DNA from: Thermoplasmata archaeon
Lineage (GTDB): Archaea > Thermoplasmatota > Thermoplasmata > Thermoplasmatales > Thermoplasmataceae
Direction: 5' to 3'
Assembly: GCA_021806355.1 (NCBI GenBank)
Contig: JAJZXT010000042.1
Location: 1-5,930, forward strand
Length of the DNA stretch: 5,930 nt
Below, piece by piece: positions 5,644 through 5,930 of the stretch. The notes below the pieces were generated by a model. It was not told where the DNA came from, searched no databases, and saw only the letters and a program-made list of their open reading frames with translations. Each line of letters opens with the position of its first letter. Position 1 is the first letter of the stretch. The translations under genes and the position numbers were made by a program.

Positions 5644-5814
5644 TGAGATAGATCCCGCCACTACACCCCCTTTCTTTCTTAAGATTCTTACCTTCTCGAT
5701 CTTGGATTCCCTCACTGTCTTGTTTGCCCTTTCCACTATCACGTGTAATGTTTTTCTCATCTTGAGACAAAACCCGGATTTAATTAACGGAGACTCCTGC
5801 TGCTTCACCCCCAT
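5641..5814 (-). pseudogene. Diverged second copy of the C-terminal fragment at 5780-5930
   Basis: A 57-codon frame runs from ATG 5814 to TAA 5643-5641; only the part after the internal ATG 5760 looks protein-like. That part includes VERANKTVRESKIEKVRIL (residues 9-27 from ATG 5760) and ends GGVVAGSIS. It parallels the fragment to its right: TVRESKIEK against AVREAKIEM, and GGVVAGSIS against GGEAAGVSVN, the right copy having about six extra residues before the GG. The first 18 codons overlap the right copy's end in another frame. I interpret this as a frame-shifted, truncated duplicate. An overlapping - strand frame (5770-5567) is longer, but its composition and lack of resemblance to anything argue against it. 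Function unknown. Confidence 0.4.
5750..5786. repeat. Direct repeat, copy B (offset 143 bp)
   Basis: Partner of 5607-5643. In - strand sense it contains the stop codon of the right-hand fragment (5782-5780) and the bases just after it, as copy A does for its own fragment. This supports duplication of a whole gene end rather than chance protein similarity. Confidence 0.55.
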
Positions 5815-5930
5815 TTCTATCTTTCATATTGTTTTCCCTCCTAATTCTTTTTGCCATCTCGATCTTCGCCTCTCTTACAGCTATCCTGACATCAGGTTCT
5901 CCCCTGTAGTATTCCTTGGTGGTAAATAGT
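5780..5930 (-). CDS. C-terminal 49 residues of an unidentified gene entering from the right edge
   Basis: Read from the right edge on the - strand (first full codon 5929-5927), the frame is open to TAA 5782-5780. It begins LFTTKEYYRGEPDVRIAV, continues with a charged amphipathic helix (REAKIEMAKRIRREN) and ends in a short polar tail, GGEAAGVSVN. I cannot name the family from this piece. The purine-rich - strand and lack of stops fit real coding sequence. TTKEYYRGEPDV would be a plausible continuation of a WYL core ending in RI-SVE, as in the broken ORF at 5352-5570; if so, this is the end of an intact small WYL protein. It is also possible that this is the decayed end of an unrelated gene. 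Confidence 0.45.
   Translation of the reverse strand, partial: LFTTKEYYRGEPDVRIAVREAKIEMAKRIRRENNMKDRNGGEAAGVSVN

Noticed and set aside
5567..5770. 67-codon - strand frame from ATG 5770
   Set aside because: It overlaps the fragment with the VRESKIEK pattern in another frame; it is Gly/Lys/Asp-rich with no recognisable fold and no link to the repeat partner.
5591..5929. 112-codon open frame on the + strand across the right end
   Set aside because: Hydrophobic, Phe/Ser/Pro-rich composition typical of the complement of purine-rich coding DNA; the - strand frames show related, protein-like patterns.
5275..5930. tRNA, rRNA, CRISPR array or insertion-sequence ends
   Set aside because: No cloverleaf, no regularly spaced identical repeats, and no terminal inverted repeats with a transposase; only a diverged two-copy repeat is visible.

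Overview
The window reads as an archaeal chromosome segment. The evidence is the gene set: exosome subunits Rrp41 and Rrp42, eukaryote-like ribosomal proteins L37Ae (eL43) and L21e, archaeal RNA polymerase subunits Rpo12/RpoP and Rpo4/RpoF, archaeal Pus10, and the archaea-specific DUF655 protein. Ribosome binding sites are of the GGTGA type and TATA elements sit about 26 nt before some start codons. Frequent ATA, AGA and AGG codons and the gene string suggest a euryarchaeon of the Thermoplasmata type; that placement is inference.

Bases 1-4454 (+ strand) hold nine tightly packed genes: the end of rrp41, then rrp42, rpl37ae, rpoP (44 aa, overlapping rpl37ae by 11 nt), pus10, rpl21e, rpoF (ATGA overlap), a DUF655/helix-hairpin-helix gene, and ksgA (ATGA overlap). 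Gaps are 0-25 nt, so most or all of it is probably one operon. It joins RNA decay, ribosomal proteins, two small RNA polymerase subunits, tRNA pseudouridylation and 16S rRNA dimethylation. TATA-like elements at the rpoF end suggest a secondary promoter for DUF655-ksgA.

Bases 4408-5274 (- strand) encode a slipin (stomatin/SPFH membrane protein) that converges on ksgA; the two coding regions overlap by 47 nt. It has a good candidate promoter that would give a leaderless mRNA. Its usual partner, the NfeD/1510-type membrane protease, is not in the window.

Bases 5275-5930 look like an accessory, decaying zone on the - strand. I read three related fragments: the C-terminal end of a gene running in from the right edge (5780-5930); a diverged second copy of that C-terminus about 143 bp away (within 5641-5814); and a 72-codon WYL-like ORF broken by one in-frame TAG (5352-5570). 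A direct repeat with a 143-bp offset links the first two. My inference is that a small WYL-domain gene family was duplicated here and is degrading. This is the least ordinary part of the window; the rest is conserved archaeal information-processing machinery.
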